From the NCBI GenBank assembly GCA_037974965.1, contig JBBPFI010000002.1, forward strand, positions 186,001-250,000: a stretch of 64,000 bases of DNA, in the 5' to 3' direction. Source of the DNA: Dacryopinax spathularia (Eukaryota; Basidiomycota; Dacrymycetes; Dacrymycetales; Dacrymycetaceae). The notes below the pieces were generated by a model, which was given only the letters and a program-made list of their open reading frames with translations, had not been told where the DNA came from and made no database searches. The position numbers and the translations under genes were made by a program. Below, piece after piece: positions 1-11,160 of this stretch (position 1 is the stretch's first letter; each line of letters begins with the position of its first letter).

Positions 1-101
1 ACAACCGCTCGACTTACTGTACTGTCAGACAACTGAATAATCGTTGTGGTCTTGTCACCGACGATATCTCCTTACTCTTCGACCACGGTATCGCAAGGAC
101 G

Positions 102-2068
102 ATGACGAGCACCACCCCACCCCCGGCAAAGGCGACACTCGCGACCCTTCCACCTGAGCTCTATACGCACATCCTCTCCTTTATTACGCCATCCCAGAGC
201 TCCTCTACGACCTTATCGCTCACAAGAGCGATCCCACGCTCCCCGGTCCCGCAACACAACCTCTTCACACATGTCGTCCTGACCAAGCCGGGTCAGCTGC
301 TGCAGTTCTACTTACGGTTGTCGCGTGGAAAGACCGAAGAGGAGAGGGAGAGGAGGGAGAGAGAGCGGAGATGGGTGAAAGAGTTTGAGCTGAGGGAATG
401 GAAGTACGATCCGGATGTAATGATCAAGTCCGCCTCCTATTTCCCATGCCAATACATGCGTGGTGCTGACATCAAGACAGTACAGTACTCCTCCTTCCTC
501 GACTCCAAACGCTCACCATCTGGATCGGCTACAACTGTGCCCCGGAGCACATCGCCGAGCTCTTCCTCTCCCGCCCTTTCCCCGAGCTCGAATCGGTCAA
601 CCTTCGCTTCCGAACCTGGACCGACCATGCCAACTACCTCCCTTTCCTCAAAGGGTCATACTACGACAGCACATTCGACGCGATAGCCCGTTCCCCTCCA
701 CCGAAGCTGAAGCATTTTGGGGTGGTGCAGGACGTACCGAGTCGGGATCTGTTCGATCATCCGGACGAGGAGGGCACAGCGGCGGCGAGGAAGAGGGAAG
801 AGGAAGCGAGGAAGGCGTTCTTGCTTTCTCCTGCGCTACGGAGGAACTTTGCCCCGCCTATCATCCTCTTCGCTACTACGTGTCTGACCCATCTCACGGC
901 TTCAGCATCGATACACGCGTCTTTGCAATCTTTACGATTAAGGTTCCCGCAACGGCCAATTCTGCAGCACCTATCGCCGCTGCCGAATTTGGAAGCGCTC
1001 GATCTAAGTACCACGACCCTCACGCCCGCCGACCTCAGGCACGTATTCATCAAGTTCCCCCGCCTCCGCCACCTCATCCTAGACCACACCGGGTACTTCA
1101 TCGGTTCCGGAAAAGATGGAGCGGCCGAAGAGTTCCGCGAAGCCGGTCGGATCTGCGCGATGTGGGGCGTCGGCCGAGCTCGAGACGTAGAGAAGGAAGC
1201 GAAGGACTGGTGGGCGCTTCAGATGGCGAAGCAGGCTGGTGGGCCGGATGGAGGGGATAGTGCGCCCAGTAGCGATGCGGAGGTTCCTGCGCCTGGACCT
1301 GGACCTGGCCCGGCGCCGGCTGCGAGGGATACGGGGTTGAGGAAGGCGCCGAAGAAGGGTAGGAGGGGTATCGCCACTGCCACGATCTCGCTGCGCGATC
1401 ATCCGATTGCGTCTACCTCCTCAGCTGCTCTGGCCCCACGGACCACGCCAGGCCAGATCCAAACCAAGTTCCATGTTCTTCCCCCTCTACCCTCTCTGGA
1501 GACCATTGCCCTCGGCGTCACGGACCGGGGCGTCACCCCCTCCCTCCGCACGACCTGGACGACCGAATTCGCCCAAGGCTGGCTCGAAGGCCGCCGCCGC
1601 CTCATCGAGTTCACCCGTCGATACAAGCCCACCCCCACCTCTCGGGTCTTCCGCCTCCCGGCCGAGCTCGCCCATCTCCCAATCCCGCAATGTTTGGAGG
1701 AAGTGCGAAGTGAGCAAGAGTGGCAGGCGTATGTGGACCGAGCGGCGAGTATCGCGGAGGACGGGCCGGGGATGTGTTCTGTTCCGGATCCGGAGACTGG
1801 CGTGCCTGCTAGAAGAGGGTTTGGAGGAGGGAGGAAGAGCAGGAGGGCGGCGACGCCTGCTCCTGCTGCTGGCTTACCGCCCGTCGACGCCAACATTCCC
1901 GCAACGGATGCTGGGGTTGATGCGCCTGCTGCTGTCCCGGTCGCCAATATGGGGACAGATATCGAACATGACGGTGACGAGCACGATGATGCTGTACCTA
2001 CTCTGGAAGAGCATCCTAAGGGGTGCGCGCACCACAGGTGGATCGAACTCGTAGGCAGTACGGATTGA
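102..2068 (+). CDS. F-box-like / leucine-rich-repeat protein
   Basis: Two-exon model: exon 1 102-403, intron 404-480 (GTACGA donor, GCTGAC branch site at 463-468, ACAG acceptor), exon 2 481-2068, giving about 629 residues. The N-terminus carries an F-box-like stretch, LPPELYTHILSFI (about residues 16-28). After the splice come leucine-rich segments such as LPRLQTLTIW, LPNLEALDLSTTTL and FPRLRHLILDHTG, typical of fungal F-box/LRR proteins that act as substrate adaptors of SCF ubiquitin ligases. The C-terminal third is Ala/Pro/Gly-rich and probably disordered. Without the intron the 5' frame stops at 686 and the LRR part would lose its start, so splicing is well supported by the fit of phase. 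The partner and substrate cannot be told. The F-box itself is weak, so this could be an LRR-only protein. Confidence 0.72.
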
Positions 2069-3228
2069 GAGTAACTGGCCTAGAATTGAGACGCCCATAC
2101 CCATCTTGTACGTCCATTATCATTATTAATCGGCGATCTCCTGTTGTAGTTACTACATTACTTCTAGCCGTGCAATCCTACCATTAAGAAGCCTTCCGGT
2201 AGTCTTCAGGGCCGCGATTCTCGGTTTCAGGCGAAGAACACGTAATGGTCTGCGGCGACGCGCGGTCGTCAGGGCCACCGCAGCCACATAAGATTCCGGC
2301 CTCGTGTTTCTGTCAAAGGGACCGGGTTCGGCCGCTATCATGCCCCGAAACAAGGAGAAGTGGGCCGCTGTCAGAAAAAGGGCTTGGCATGTCATGACAG
2401 CCCGGTTCGAAATCCTGGAAATTTCGGCGAGGCGTCTTTCGCCGGCCGCGTCTGCAAATGCGTTGTCAGCTCGTGTGCGTTCCGGTGCCTGGCCGCCTTG
2501 CTTGTGTTTGCACCGTCCTGGCTGCATTACCACGTAATTTCTGAAAGAAATCGGCCGTAGTTCGATGTCAAGGCTCGCCCCGCTGGCCTGTGAATCCATT
2601 CATTCCGAAATTTACTGGATGAAGGATATCATCGGCTCGGATCGTTACTCGGTATAATCCCGTTTTTGAATAAGAGACGCCATACTCTGACGAAAACAAA
2701 GGAACTCCGGCGATTCCCCTCCTGGCTGTTCCGTGTCTTCTGTTGGAACTCTTCGTCCCGCGATGAAGACGTATCTCGCTCGCGTGTGGACTGCGATAAT
2801 ACAAGCGAAGAGCTTTAGTCTCCGCATTCTTCCTTGTCCGCATCGTGTTTTGGTGTCCATCCCCAAAATTGGGCCAGTGCTCCCTTCCTGAAACACGCGT
2901 ATCATCGAAGATTTTCCATACCGTCGCAAATCCACCCTTAGAGCTTTTAGTCTGCCTGGTCACCGGAGTGTTACGACATTTTCTTTGTAAGACGGCGTTC
3001 AAGGTCGGCCGAACCTTTGATGGGCAAGAAGACTGCGACGCTTATCACAAGCCTGTTCCGCGTTCTACATCGAAGTTTTCACGCCACAGAGACCCGTTTG
3101 TCCCGACTCTGTGCCTGGATCGCGTTCGTCAAACGCGTGGAGCATCATACAAAACCATGGAGACCTGCCCGGTGTGCTCGAGTTCCTTTCGCCCTTCTCC
3201 TCACCTCTACTTTGGCAAGATGCTCGCC
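2069..3228. other. Intergenic region, 1.16 kb
   Basis: No gene recognised. Only short overlapping open frames on both strands, none with a familiar motif. The right part should hold the promoter of the secreted-protein gene at 3229; a 15-nt segment at 3111-3125 recurs upstream of its paralogue. Confidence 0.5.
3111..3125 (+). promoter_or_regulatory. Upstream element shared by the two secreted-protein paralogues (copy 1)
   Basis: The sequence GTGCCTGGATCGCGT lies 118 nt before the ATG at 3229. The same 15 nt occur at 5061-5075, 134 nt before the ATG of the paralogue, while the surrounding upstream DNA is largely different. It may be a conserved regulatory or 5'UTR element, or simply a surviving piece of the duplicated unit. 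Confidence 0.35.
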
Positions 3229-4504
3229 ATGAAGTTGCTCTCAGTCCTCGTCCTGTTATTGGCAAGCACGGGGCAGGTCAGCGCAAAGAGCCTGAACAAT
3301 GCGGAGCGTCTAGCTCGGGGAATGTCGGTGGCAAAGCCCAAAAGGCTCTTTGATCCTACACGGGTGCAACGTGAGTGTCGACGTTTATCTGCGACAGTTG
3401 CTTAACACTCATCTGCATCATCAGATGCAAAGCGTTCTGCCGCTCCTCTACCGCCGTGAATCTCATACTATGTTCGCCCTTGCTAGAACTGACCAAGTGC
3501 AGGTCAGCTCGTATCGGGGTGTCGAGTGTGGTGATTCCTTTCTCTCCGGGAAAGCGGGAAGTCGTCTCTGCTCGTGATCTTAAGCGTCAGGCGCAGAAAC
3601 AAGCGATTGCAGCTCGCCAGGGAAGCACATCCTTGCCTGTCTTCACGGAGTGGCTCGCGCCGGCCTCGGGAGTGACCCCAGCCACTGTAACCACCGTGGG
3701 CACTCCGGATGCGGCCGCCATCGTGGACTACACATTGAGCGGGGAGACCGCCCTTTCGGTGAGCGAGTTCGCGATGAATGATGACCAGGCTGCGCTGACG
3801 TGCGGAACAGATGTCGAGCGGCGCCAATACATTCTACATCAGCACTTGCTGCACGTCGAGTAGGTTCTGCTTCATCAGCCCCAATGACGGCTCGTGCGTA
3901 TCCCCGTTATTGCCTGTGGACTTCAGTTGAGTAAGGCGCCAGTGCGTTGTCCTTGTCCTGGACGGGAGTTGCGGGTAAGCTCGACTTGCTGCATTGTGTT
4001 CCTCGGTTAATATGGAGGCGCCCATAGCCCCTGCGGGTTACTACCCAGGCGGTCCCAACCCACCCACGGGTGGAGGGATATGTCAGTATATGGAGTCCAC
4101 CTTCGTATGTCCACTGCGACCATGCCACCTGGCCTTGATCCTCACTGTGCCCCTTTCGATGCTAGTTCACCGTCGATCCCACCACCGGAGAAATCTCTAT
4201 ACAATACCTCAATCCTACCAGTGCGAGTTTCTATAACCCACAGTGTACGTCACTCAAAATACTATTCCCTGTACACTGGCTGACGCCGTACTGTTCTGAA
4301 TGACAGATACGATTCCTCCAGAAGAGACGGAAACGTACATTGTCCAATACGGATCCTCCTTCTACCTTACGGGAGATCCTGTGGCCTTCGCAAGGCCCCT
4401 CGGTGGCGGAGCGTCCCTCGTGGTGAGTTGCACGAATCCGTCATGTTTTTCCAAGCACTGATCGTGCAACCTAGACGTTCTACGTTGACTATCTGTCCCT
4501 TTGA
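3229..4504 (+). CDS. Small secreted protein, family A copy 1 (nine exons)
   Basis: Model: exons 3229-3370, 3425-3455, 3503-3758, 3811-3893, 3943-3974, 4028-4104, 4166-4244, 4307-4422, 4475-4504; 281 residues. It starts with a signal peptide (MKLLSVLVLLLASTGQVSA), followed by SLNNAERLARGMSVAKPKR, a pattern I associate with a family of basidiomycete secreted proteins of unknown function. The mature part has conserved cysteines (FYISTCC ... RFCF), a PAGYYPGGPN segment, FTVDPTTGEISIQYLNP and ends in TFYVDYLSL. Every internal intron phase matches the paralogue at 5195, and exons 2, 4, 5, 6 and 7 have identical lengths in both (31, 83, 32, 77, 79 nt), which strongly supports the model. An ATG at 3220 in the same frame is an alternative start but weakens the signal peptide. 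No enzymatic motif was seen; an extracellular or cell-wall role is inferred. Confidence 0.8.
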
Positions 4505-5194
4505 GAGTTTCAGACGCGCGATATACAGCCCATACTTTCCTTCCATAATCACTCCTTAACACCGTCGCTCGTTATCCTTCTGGTTTGTGCGCTCGGGGTG
4601 ATTGCCTCGAAGCTGACAGATGTCTGAGCGAATCAAGCGAGCTGCCCCGGGAAAGACCGTTGATGACAGCACCTGGATCATATCGTAAACTCGGCGACCG
4701 TCCCTACCAGGGGCAATGAACCCCCGAAATCAGGAGGCGCCACGCGCTTTGTCTCCGTTGCTCCGCGTGTTTTGACGCGACGCGCGCTTTCCGATTCTCA
4801 TTTTGGATAGCTCCTCGATAAGGAAGCCCCTTCGTCGTTATTATTTACTTTCGCTCCAGGTCTGCGAGGCCACACGGTATATGGGGTTCTCATCAGTAAC
4901 CTCACGTATTGTGTACATAGAGACAGACGACCTGACGAGCTGGTTCTGAGGTTGTCGGCTGCACTGCGGGCGACGAGAAAGACAAATGCCGGCGGCATCT
5001 CGACCGCGCAGGAAGCCACAGCTTCTCTTTCGAACATCGCCTACCCCGCAAACGCGCTCCGTGCCTGGATCGCGTCTTCCAGGGTGGCCGAGCAACGAAA
5101 GCATGAGTAACCGCAAATTCTCGTCCTCTATTGATCTTCTGCTCCCCCTGCCCTGTTCTCGTATCCCTGTACTCCTCTTTGCCCGATTACGGTC
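4505..5194. other. Intergenic region between the secreted-protein paralogues
   Basis: Contains the 3' region of copy 1 and the presumed promoter of copy 2, including the shared 15-nt element at 5061-5075. No other gene seen. Confidence 0.5.
5061..5075 (+). promoter_or_regulatory. Upstream element shared by the two secreted-protein paralogues (copy 2)
   Basis: Exact second copy of GTGCCTGGATCGCGT, 134 nt before the ATG at 5195. See the first copy at 3111-3125. Confidence 0.35.
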
Positions 5195-6505
5195 ATGGTC
5201 GCTGTCAACTTTTTCTCGTTCGTTGTACTCCTCATCGTCAATGCGGCCTTGGTCAGTGCAAGGAGCCTGACGAACGCCGAGCGGCTCGCACGCGGGTTGT
5301 CTTTGGCACCTCCGAAGCGGCTTTTCGAGCCCTCACGAGTGCAGCGTGCGTCTTACAGTGTTTGCAACCTTGCGGGCAGCTCTTGACAACCCGGTGACTA
5401 GATGCTAAGCGCTCGGCCGCCCCCGCTCCTACGTCAGTTCAGATACTTTCGTTTTCAAGTGGTAGCATTGAACAATGACTCAGGTTCACTGCCGCGGTGG
5501 GCATCTCCCGGGTGACCATCCCGCTGCCAGCACCTACCCTGCGCAAGCGGGATGTTACACCGGCATACAAGCTCAAGCGAGAGGCACAAGAACAGGCGCT
5601 CGCGGCTCGTTCGACCAGTATCTCCGTGCCCGTATTCGACACCTATATTGCGCCTGAGTCCGGGGCTGTCATCTACGTACCGGAGGTGACCACTGTGGGA
5701 TCCCAGAGCGAAGCTGCTGCACTGCAGTACACCGTGGGCGGGGCGACGAGCTTCGGGGTACGTGGCACGTTCACCTGAAACTCGAAAACGTCCTCATGAA
5801 GGTGCAGATGTCCAGCCCGCCTAATACGTACTACATCAGCACGTGCTGCCGGGAGACGACGAGCTGCTGGATCAACCCTGCTGACGGATCGTGCGTGCTC
5901 TCCTGATTGTCCCCAGATATGAGTGCTCACGTGTTGTCAGGTACCTTCCTCTAATCTGGACCTACGCCGCCTGTGAGCATCAAAGATCCTTGCGTCTATC
6001 CCAATACTCATGAGTGCTTCTCAGCGCCCGCAGGCTTCTACCTCGGTTCAGGGCTCCCAGGCCAGAGCGAAGAATATTGCGCCAACTTGGAGTCGACCTT
6101 CGTACGCCTTCCATACTAATATCCTCCAACCAGAGAAACTGACACTGTCCGCCTGTCCAGTTCTCCGTCGATGCCCTGACAGGCGAGGTTGACATTCAGT
6201 ACTTGAACCCAACAGTGGCGGGAGCCTATCCCCCGAACTGTGCGTGACCCTCTCCTTTTCCCCTGTACTCTCCGGGCGCTGATATTCGGCGTCTGCTCAT
6301 CTCCAGACCAAATCCCGCCCCATGAGCCGGAAACGTACATCGTTCTGATTAACAACAACCTTTACCTCACTGCTAACCCAACCGCGACGGCGGAGCTCCT
6401 TGGGAGCGGAGACCTTGTGGTGAGTCATCTCGCCGGCGCTCGTCATATTAGTCAAAGCTCACAGGATTGGCGTAGACGCTGTATGTTACTGGCGCAACCT
6501 CCTAA
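5195..6505 (+). CDS. Small secreted protein, family A copy 2 (nine exons)
   Basis: Model: exons 5195-5345, 5402-5432, 5484-5757, 5808-5890, 5941-5972, 6025-6101, 6161-6239, 6307-6419, 6476-6505; 289 residues. Signal peptide MVAVNFFSFVVLLIVNAALVSA, then SLTNAERLARGLSLAPPKRL. Further matches to the tandem copy at 3229 are HAKRSAAPAPT against HAKRSAAPLPP, YYISTCC against FYISTCC, PAGFYLGSG against PAGYYPGGPN, FSVDALTGEVDIQYLNP against FTVDPTTGEISIQYLNP, and PPHEPETYIVL against PPEETETYIVQ. The 31-nt second exon is needed to keep the frame between exons 1 and 3. Function unknown; a secreted extracellular protein is the safe inference. The protein divergence suggests the duplication is not recent. 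Confidence 0.8.
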
Positions 6506-8578
6506 TGGACTGGCCTGTTCGGAGGGATGCGGAAAGGACCGCGGGCGTCCGGAAGGCGTAGGGCGGTAGTGTCGATTAAGTAAACTAAAATTAGCGTAAT
6601 CTTGTCGCTCATTACACCATAACCAACTTCCTTTTTCCGACGTTGCCCAAGCAAGCGTTCATATGGCTTGGGCTGCTTCGGTGAACCGCGACTAGTCCAT
6701 ACATGTGTTATAATGACGAGCGGAATGCTAGGGAACCCGCAGGCAAGGGTTGGTATTCGGTTGCAATTATACAACCCTCGCTTGTATTACGTTGCGCACA
6801 GGATCGGGCAAGCGCTCTCCAGCGATGAACGCCAGAATATATCGGCTTAGGATGGATAGGAGCGCGAGGTGAGATCTACCTGGATCAGCTCGAGCATGTG
6901 CGGTAAACCCGTCTGCACGGACCCGACTGAGCAGTCTCTGGCCAGCGCGCTCGTGTCCCGTCGTCGAAGGGTATGCCAAGGGGATGCCGACGCTTGTTAG
7001 CAAGTGGTGCGGGGAGCCAAGACTGCTGCAGCGGGAGAGCGAGCCAGCAATGCGGAGCCGCAACCCACTTGCCTCGACCACGTTTTTCCGGTGAGGCGCT
7101 GATTTTGCAGCTGATCGTTATCGAGAACACGCATACGAGAAGTGAAAAGTCAACTGCCGCATAGTAGCACCTTCAAGCGGCAAGCCCTGGAGCGGGATCC
7201 TTTTCGCAGTGAACAGGGGCATGCGAGCTTCCACGAAGGCATGAAGAGGATCACTGTCTGGCCGGCGTACATATGCCAGTATGCAGAAGAGTGAATGCCG
7301 TCTTCCTGTGAAAGCTCGCATAGCCTTGTCGACAATGATTTATAGCGCATCTCGGATCTCGCTCGATTGGCTATATCGCAAACAGTCGCTAGCCTTATTC
7401 TCCCTGGGCAGGAAGTAGGAAGGCAGTCACTGAGCCGCAGTTTCGTCTTCTCGAATGGCAGGCTGGGAAGATCGTCGGACGATGAGCAGCCGTGAGCCCC
7501 ACGTGAGAAGGATGGTCACGACGGAGGTGCGACTCCGGTACCACCTCTTGGAGATCGCGGCGACTTGTCGTCGACCCAGATATACCGCTCAGGGAAGCAG
7601 ACGTGCCAGACGGGACCAAGTGAACAAGACCAACCTGAGATAGCCTCCCTGCGGCTCACACCTCAGATAGACTGCATGCTGAGTCCGCGCCACGGCATCT
7701 TCCCGTCGTCTGTTGAGGAGGCGAGGTTAGGAAGAGGGGCGCACTGCAGCGGTCCATCTCTGGTGTATTCCGAGCGAGTAGCTCACAGACCGCAGCGCCA
7801 AGAAGTCAAGCAGACAAACAATCAACCGGAGACGTAGCGGCCGTCGCCCACAGAGGCCCATGTAGGTAATGAACGAGCAGGCAGATGGGGCCTGCCGCCT
7901 ACAGAAGCGCGAAAGGGCAGCTCGACAAGAGTGCTAGAACAGCGCCAGTTAGTAACTCGTCGTTCAACCTGAAGACCAATGTCGCCAGTCAAAACCTAGA
8001 CGTCAGGTACAGAGATTCGTTGGCCGGCGGATCCTCGAATGATAGGGCGGCCGCCTCGATGGTGAAGGTAGTGGAGGAAACGACCAACGCAGCCATCCAG
8101 TAGGATCCATGAAGAGTGGGTAGGGCGCCGCATCTCCTCCGGGCAGGAAGACTCGCCGCCTGAGTGGATGAGCGTATCTAGCACGACTTGGGTCTGGCCG
8201 TGTGATGGTGGTCAACCGATAGGAGGCCACTATATATACGAGAGCGGTGACCAAAATGTCTGTGATATTCGAAAGAGCGCCCAACGATGGACACGTACAA
8301 AGGTCGTCCAGATCGACGGTAAAGTGGAGCGGCGGAGAGGGCTACTCGGTGTGATGGAGAAGTAGTGTATGTGATCAGTCAAGAGATGTAACTGCGAGGC
8401 GCGCGAAAAGTGCAGATCTTTGGGAGAACCCGATTCCGCTTCCGGCCGATCACGGAAAAAAATTGCTGACTTCGGCCCACCTACTCCGGGTCACCATTCA
8501 AAAATAGCAAGCCGGTTTCTCTGAGTCCGACAAAACAAAAAAAAAAAAGGGGAAGAATAGAACTAGCAAAAGATCAGT
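6506..8578. other. Gene-poor region, 2.1 kb
   Basis: No gene could be supported. Short open frames occur on both strands without recognisable domains or a convincing chain of splice sites. A multi-exon gene that I failed to resolve is possible, especially on the minus strand. Confidence 0.4.
8537..8548 (-). terminator. Likely RNA polymerase III terminator of tRNA-Gly
   Basis: A run of twelve A on the plus strand (T12 on the minus strand) lies about 30 nt past the 3' end of the minus-strand tRNA. Runs of T on the non-template strand end Pol III transcription. Confidence 0.6.
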
Positions 8579-8667
8579 TGCGTGGACCGGGAATCGAACC
8601 CGGGGCCAGTCGAATTTTCGTTGTCGTTTGATGGCAACGACTGAGGTTACCACTACCCCATCCACGC
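8579..8667 (-). tRNA. tRNA-Gly (anticodon GCC) with an 18-nt intron
   Basis: On the minus strand the acceptor arms GCGTGGA (8667-8661) and TCCACGC (8586-8580) pair perfectly, followed by discriminator A. The T arm contains GGTTCGATTCC. The anticodon stem AGTCG/CGACT encloses TTGCCA, the start of an anticodon loop as in other fungal tRNA-Gly(GCC). An insertion after tRNA position 37 (about 8614-8631) fits a canonical nuclear tRNA intron. The mature tRNA would be 71 nt before CCA addition, the usual length for tRNA-Gly. The D arm has the expected GTAGTGGTAA. Confidence 0.92.
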
Positions 8668-10354
8668 GATAGATTTCAACACAGCATGTCTTTGGCAGTC
8701 GTTGTAGACTGTTGCATAGGAGCCCTCACAGTTGAGATGACTATGGGCGTGCGGAGAGAGACTTCATTCCCGATCAAAGAGCCAAACAAGGGAACGTTGT
8801 CCGTAAACCGGAACCCCGTCAGCCGTATTACCCGAATGCTCCACAATAACTACTCCCTTTCGGCAAGCACTTTGGGCATCCGTTACCTGCGAAAACGCGC
8901 GCTGGAATCGAGCCCAGTTTCGACCCGAAGCAAGGTGTAGTAGCTCAATATCCGAGTTAACAGCCAAGTCTTAGGGAGACCGCGCATGGTGTCGAACTCC
9001 TACGCCGCCCCAGAGCAGACAACCAGATTGAAGGAACGGAACTCCAAAGCTCAGTAGTCGGTGAACGCACGCTCACTTACCACTAGCCAACCAGCCACCT
9101 TATCGTAACCAACTCCCACACAGGGAGACCCCGATCGCTAGATCAGGACTGTGCGCGAGCCTGGTCTGCGATGGTTCAGAGGGATGAGCGTCGTTGACCG
9201 GTTACGAGCTTGTCCATCGTGGCGCCAGATGCTCAAGATGTAGATATTGGAGATGCAGAGCATCAAACGGCACGAGGCGCTGAGGCGCATTGGTTTTGCT
9301 GAGTCACAGAGGACTAGTGAAAGCCTTGGCTGGCCTGCACGCCGGGACGGCAACACATCCTATGCAGCTGAGTGTCCTGGCACGTTTGGGGCATATTTCT
9401 CCGTCCAAGGTAGAAACTTGAGATGGAATTGGAAGCCTGAGGGGATGAGCCCGTACTCGAGTGGATAACGCAGAGCAGGAGGAGCGGAGAATAAAGCGTT
9501 CAATGCAGCGGCAGGGCATAATTGACGAGCGATTCGAAGAAGTCGCACAAGCAGATAGACGGCCCAAGCGCAGGTCACCTCATTGAAGAATACCAGAGAA
9601 CATGTGAGACTTCCGAGTGCTTCCGGTCGACAACGCCCAGCCGCACAACGACACAATGCCGGACACAAGGCACAGCGCAGCTGGCCTGCCGGGATGCGTA
9701 CAATGTACGGCTGAGCATTATCTACCCGAAGTGAAGCGCAGTCCAATCCGGTATGGGTGAGAAGAGCAAAGATAGGAATGACGCAGAAGTGGGTGGGACG
9801 ACAGCAGGAATGCAGGACGGGGGAACACGAGCAAACACCCGGCCAGCTGCTCATACTCGCAGACCCACGAGCCTACAAAGGTCTACAACGATGAGAGAGC
9901 AAAGACGGGTTTGATGCTAGTGTCGCGGCATCAGCCGCATTCTGCTTGCCTATCCCCACAGAAGAACCAACGAAGCATGAAGTGAAGAGCACCACGTTCG
10001 GCGAAGAGACCAGCAAGAGCCGTCTTTGTCAAGTCGAGGAGGAGTATGACGGAGAGCACGGCGATGGGGAAGAGGCTAGGATATACGTTGACGAAGATGG
10101 GACGCTGAGCCGCCGCAGGCTGCTATACGCCGCAAGACCCGACCGAGCTGCAGTTGAAGTTGTTGCCTTTGGTGCGGGTCTGCTCGTGCAGAAGCCTCCG
10201 GCGGCTGAGCGTCGTCGTCCGGACTAGAGGTCAGGACGACACCCAACGGTGAAGAGGAACGAGCGAAAAAGCAGAGTAGGAGACGAGGCGAGAAAGTCGA
10301 ACGAGTGACAGACGCATGCTACACCGAGTCAGGTGGGTCGCGTGAGGCCTTCGC
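8668..10354. other. Gene-poor region, 1.7 kb
   Basis: No supported gene. A 164-codon minus-strand open frame (9360-9854) has hydrophobic, Cys-rich stretches such as FFNEVTCAWAVYLLVRLL, which could belong to an exon of an unresolved membrane-protein gene, but no family was recognised and no full splice model could be built. Confidence 0.35.
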
Positions 10355-10701
10355 TCAATGAGAAAGCATCGGCGGGCAGCGACCGTCCGGCGTCCTGTAG
10401 AGTACGCATGCGTCGATCAAGTCGAAAGCGTTTTTGGGGAGGGAGCCAGCCGTCGAACGGAAAGCAGAAGACCTAGAGAGCAGTCGAGAGGTTAGCCGAC
10501 TAAGCCGGGGGGCGCATGCCTGGAATTGTGCCATATTGTCGTCACATCATCGACCTACCGCGACAGCGGCCGATAGTGTGCGGAAGAATGACCCTGTCCG
10601 GGCGTGCGTCCCCCAGCCTTGCCGGAGTACAGCGTCGGCGATGAAGAAAAGGCCTGGCGGAGAGGAAGGCGAGGACGAGTGAGACAGGGGCATAAAGGCA
10701 T
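10355..10701 (-). CDS. Candidate small two-exon gene (86 codons)
   Basis: Speculative model: exon 1 10701-10559, intron 10558-10473 (GTAGGT donor, GGCTAAC branch site, CTCTCTAG acceptor), exon 2 10472-10355. The signals are good, and a TATAAAAG box lies about 50 nt upstream on the minus strand. Exon 2 ends with NAFDLIDACVLYRTPDGR. No family was recognised. Alternatives are a longer gene with other exons, or chance splice signals in non-coding DNA. Confidence 0.2.
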
Positions 10702-10747
10702 GGACGGGCCGACCGTGTGTAGCTCATACGTCGACGGAAGAGAGTAC

Positions 10748-10757
10748 TTTTATATCG
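10748..10757 (-). promoter_or_regulatory. TATA-box-like sequence
   Basis: On the minus strand it reads TATAAAAG within TATCGATATAAAAGT. It points toward the small candidate gene at 10701-10355. Weak by itself. Confidence 0.25.
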
Positions 10758-10872
10758 ATAGACGATGAGCGGTTGGCTATTCATCCGGTCGACAGGCTGC
10801 TCCAGACGACGCATCAGCAGGACAGGATCCTTGCAGGGCCCATTCGTTTCGCGGGGGCGGCGTTTGGGGAGG

Positions 10873-10920
10873 TGGGGGTTGGAGGGGGGGAGGGGGGGGA
10901 GGGGGGGGGAGGGTGACGGG
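10873..10920 (+). repeat. G-run tract able to form G-quadruplexes
   Basis: Six or more runs of four to nine G, mostly separated by single A or T bases, on the plus strand. It is followed directly by the palindrome CGCATATATATGCG at 10929-10942. Read on the minus strand it is a C-rich tract such as fungal promoters often carry. Confidence 0.7.
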
Positions 10921-11133
10921 AGGGGAGGCGCATATATATGCGTTCCTGGAGGGAAAGCAGTGTGATTCCTAGAGAGAAGAGGTGGTACGATACGTGCGCT
11001 GATGTGCATCCGCCGGCGAGCGGTAATCGATCGGTGGGCCTGACCGTGTTCTGTTCGTTGGAACTCACGGATATGATCGCCAGACGCTCATGATCGCCAG
11101 CAGAACCCAGCTAGGCAGCCTAGGCTGACCGGA

Positions 11134-11160
11134 AAGGAAGGAAGGAAGGAAGGAAGGAAG
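11134..11160 (+). repeat. GGAA microsatellite
   Basis: About six to seven perfect units of GGAA/AAGG in a row. Confidence 0.9.

Noticed and set aside
460-1260. 266-codon plus-strand frame overlapping the first gene
   Set aside because: Out of frame with the F-box/LRR gene, Arg/Pro-rich composition typical of a shadow of GC-rich coding DNA.
8945-9000. Possible second tRNA near GTGTCGAACTCC
   Set aside because: Only a partial resemblance to a T arm; no pairing acceptor or anticodon stems.
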